64,000 nt of DNA from Halegenticoccus soli (GTDB taxonomy: Archaea; Halobacteriota; Halobacteria; Halobacteriales; Haloferacaceae): NCBI RefSeq assembly GCF_002844195.1, contig NZ_PEND01000009.1:1-64000 (forward strand). Reading direction: 5' to 3'. Within the stretch, counting starts at the first letter, position 1. Each line of letters opens with the position of its first letter. Under the pieces are notes generated by a model that ran no database searches, was not told the origin of the DNA, and worked only from the letters and a program-made list of their open reading frames with translations. Positions 63,757 to 64,000 of the stretch are shown piece by piece. The translations under genes were made by a program, and so were the position numbers.

Positions 63757-64000
63757 CTAGTTGTCGCTCTGGTTGCCGCCGGACTCGTTTCCGGCGCTCT
63801 CGTTGCCGCCGGAACCGGACGAGCCGAAGTACGCCTCCGCGCCGGGGTGGAGCTGGATGGACATCCCGTCCCGGGCGGACTCCTTGGTGATGAACTCCTG
63901 TTTGATGCTGAGCTGGTCGGTGTTGTCGAAGATGGCCGCCGTGACCTCCTCGACGGTCTCCTCCGGCTGTTCGGCGTTCGTCGCGATCATCGCCTGCACG
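63757..64000 (-). CDS. TAXI-family TRAP solute-binding protein, C-terminal part
   Basis: A partial gene; the frame is open to the right edge, with about 81 C-terminal codons visible. The sequence ends a TAXI binding protein: EVTAAIFDNTDQLSIKQEF and the conserved LHPGAEAYF, where the signature of the family lies. The last 20 residues are a Gly/Asn/Ser/Glu tail (GSGGNESAGNESGGNQSDN) that looks disordered. It is the first gene of the operon TAXI-DUF1850-permease, 72 bp before the DUF1850 gene. Confidence 0.88.
   Translation of the reverse strand, partial: VQAMIATNAEQPEETVEEVTAAIFDNTDQLSIKQEFITKESARDGMSIQLHPGAEAYFGSSGSGGNESAGNESGGNQSDN

Overview
This window looks like the chromosome of an extremely halophilic archaeon (class Halobacteria). 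The DNA is very GC-rich, the proteins are acidic (Asp/Glu-rich), several genes appear leaderless with a TATA-like box about 25-30 nt before the start codon, and many genes are haloarchaeal (orc1 with oapABC, PolD small subunit, purO, Hel308, Hef, KEOPS Cgi121, halophilic malate dehydrogenase). From memory, the gene set resembles the oriC1 neighbourhood of Haloferax volcanii. The genus cannot be fixed from the sequence alone. No insertion sequence, CRISPR array or phage block was seen; this is core chromosome.

Layout. 1-4.8 kb: end of an SPFH/band-7 gene, an acetyltransferase, uvrB, a tiny C2H2 zinc-finger gene, and a rubrerythrin-like gene. 4.9-13.8 kb: a membrane protein with a SpoIIM-like C-terminus, divergent rhodaneses, an FAD/Rieske oxidoreductase, a methyltransferase, and small haloarchaeal families. 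13.9-22.6 kb: the replication-origin region, with oapC-oapB-oapA on the minus strand, a roughly 1.45 kb intergenic oriC (ORB repeats around an AT-rich element), orc1, a signal peptidase and the small subunit of DNA polymerase D. 22.7-31.8 kb: aspartate kinase, tryptophanase, phosphoesterase, purO, tRNA-Gln, an odd Ser-like tRNA gene, a second Orc1/Cdc6 paralogue, a DUF7344-type membrane regulator and cgi121. 31.8-43.4 kb: hel308, ferredoxin, hef, two small YG-repeat genes, a p27-like zinc-ribbon protein, mdh, a TrmB-type regulator and uvrC. 43.5-51.8 kb: small ORFs, an ABC exporter pair, NAD+-dependent ligA, a class V aminotransferase and a trypsin-like protease. 51.9-58.4 kb: metY-metX, hisA, hisB, an ACT regulator and an IMPACT-family gene. 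58.5-64 kb: a Tat-exported gamma-glutamyltransferase facing a TAXI-type TRAP uptake operon that runs off the end.

How it fits together. Replication initiation (orc1, oapABC, oriC, PolD small subunit) and DNA repair (uvrB, uvrC, hel308, hef, ligA) are concentrated in 48 kb. ORB sequences with the core GAAACGAAGGGGT occur not only in oriC but also at 3.9, 13.9, 14.0, 21.3 and 31.2 kb, including an inverted pair inside polD1 coding sequence. Other notable signals are 18-20 bp tandem repeats that start at stop codons and place TGA in all three frames at several gene ends, a pair of neighbouring small genes sharing a 16-residue YG repeat, and a class II tRNA-like gene with insertions in two stems.
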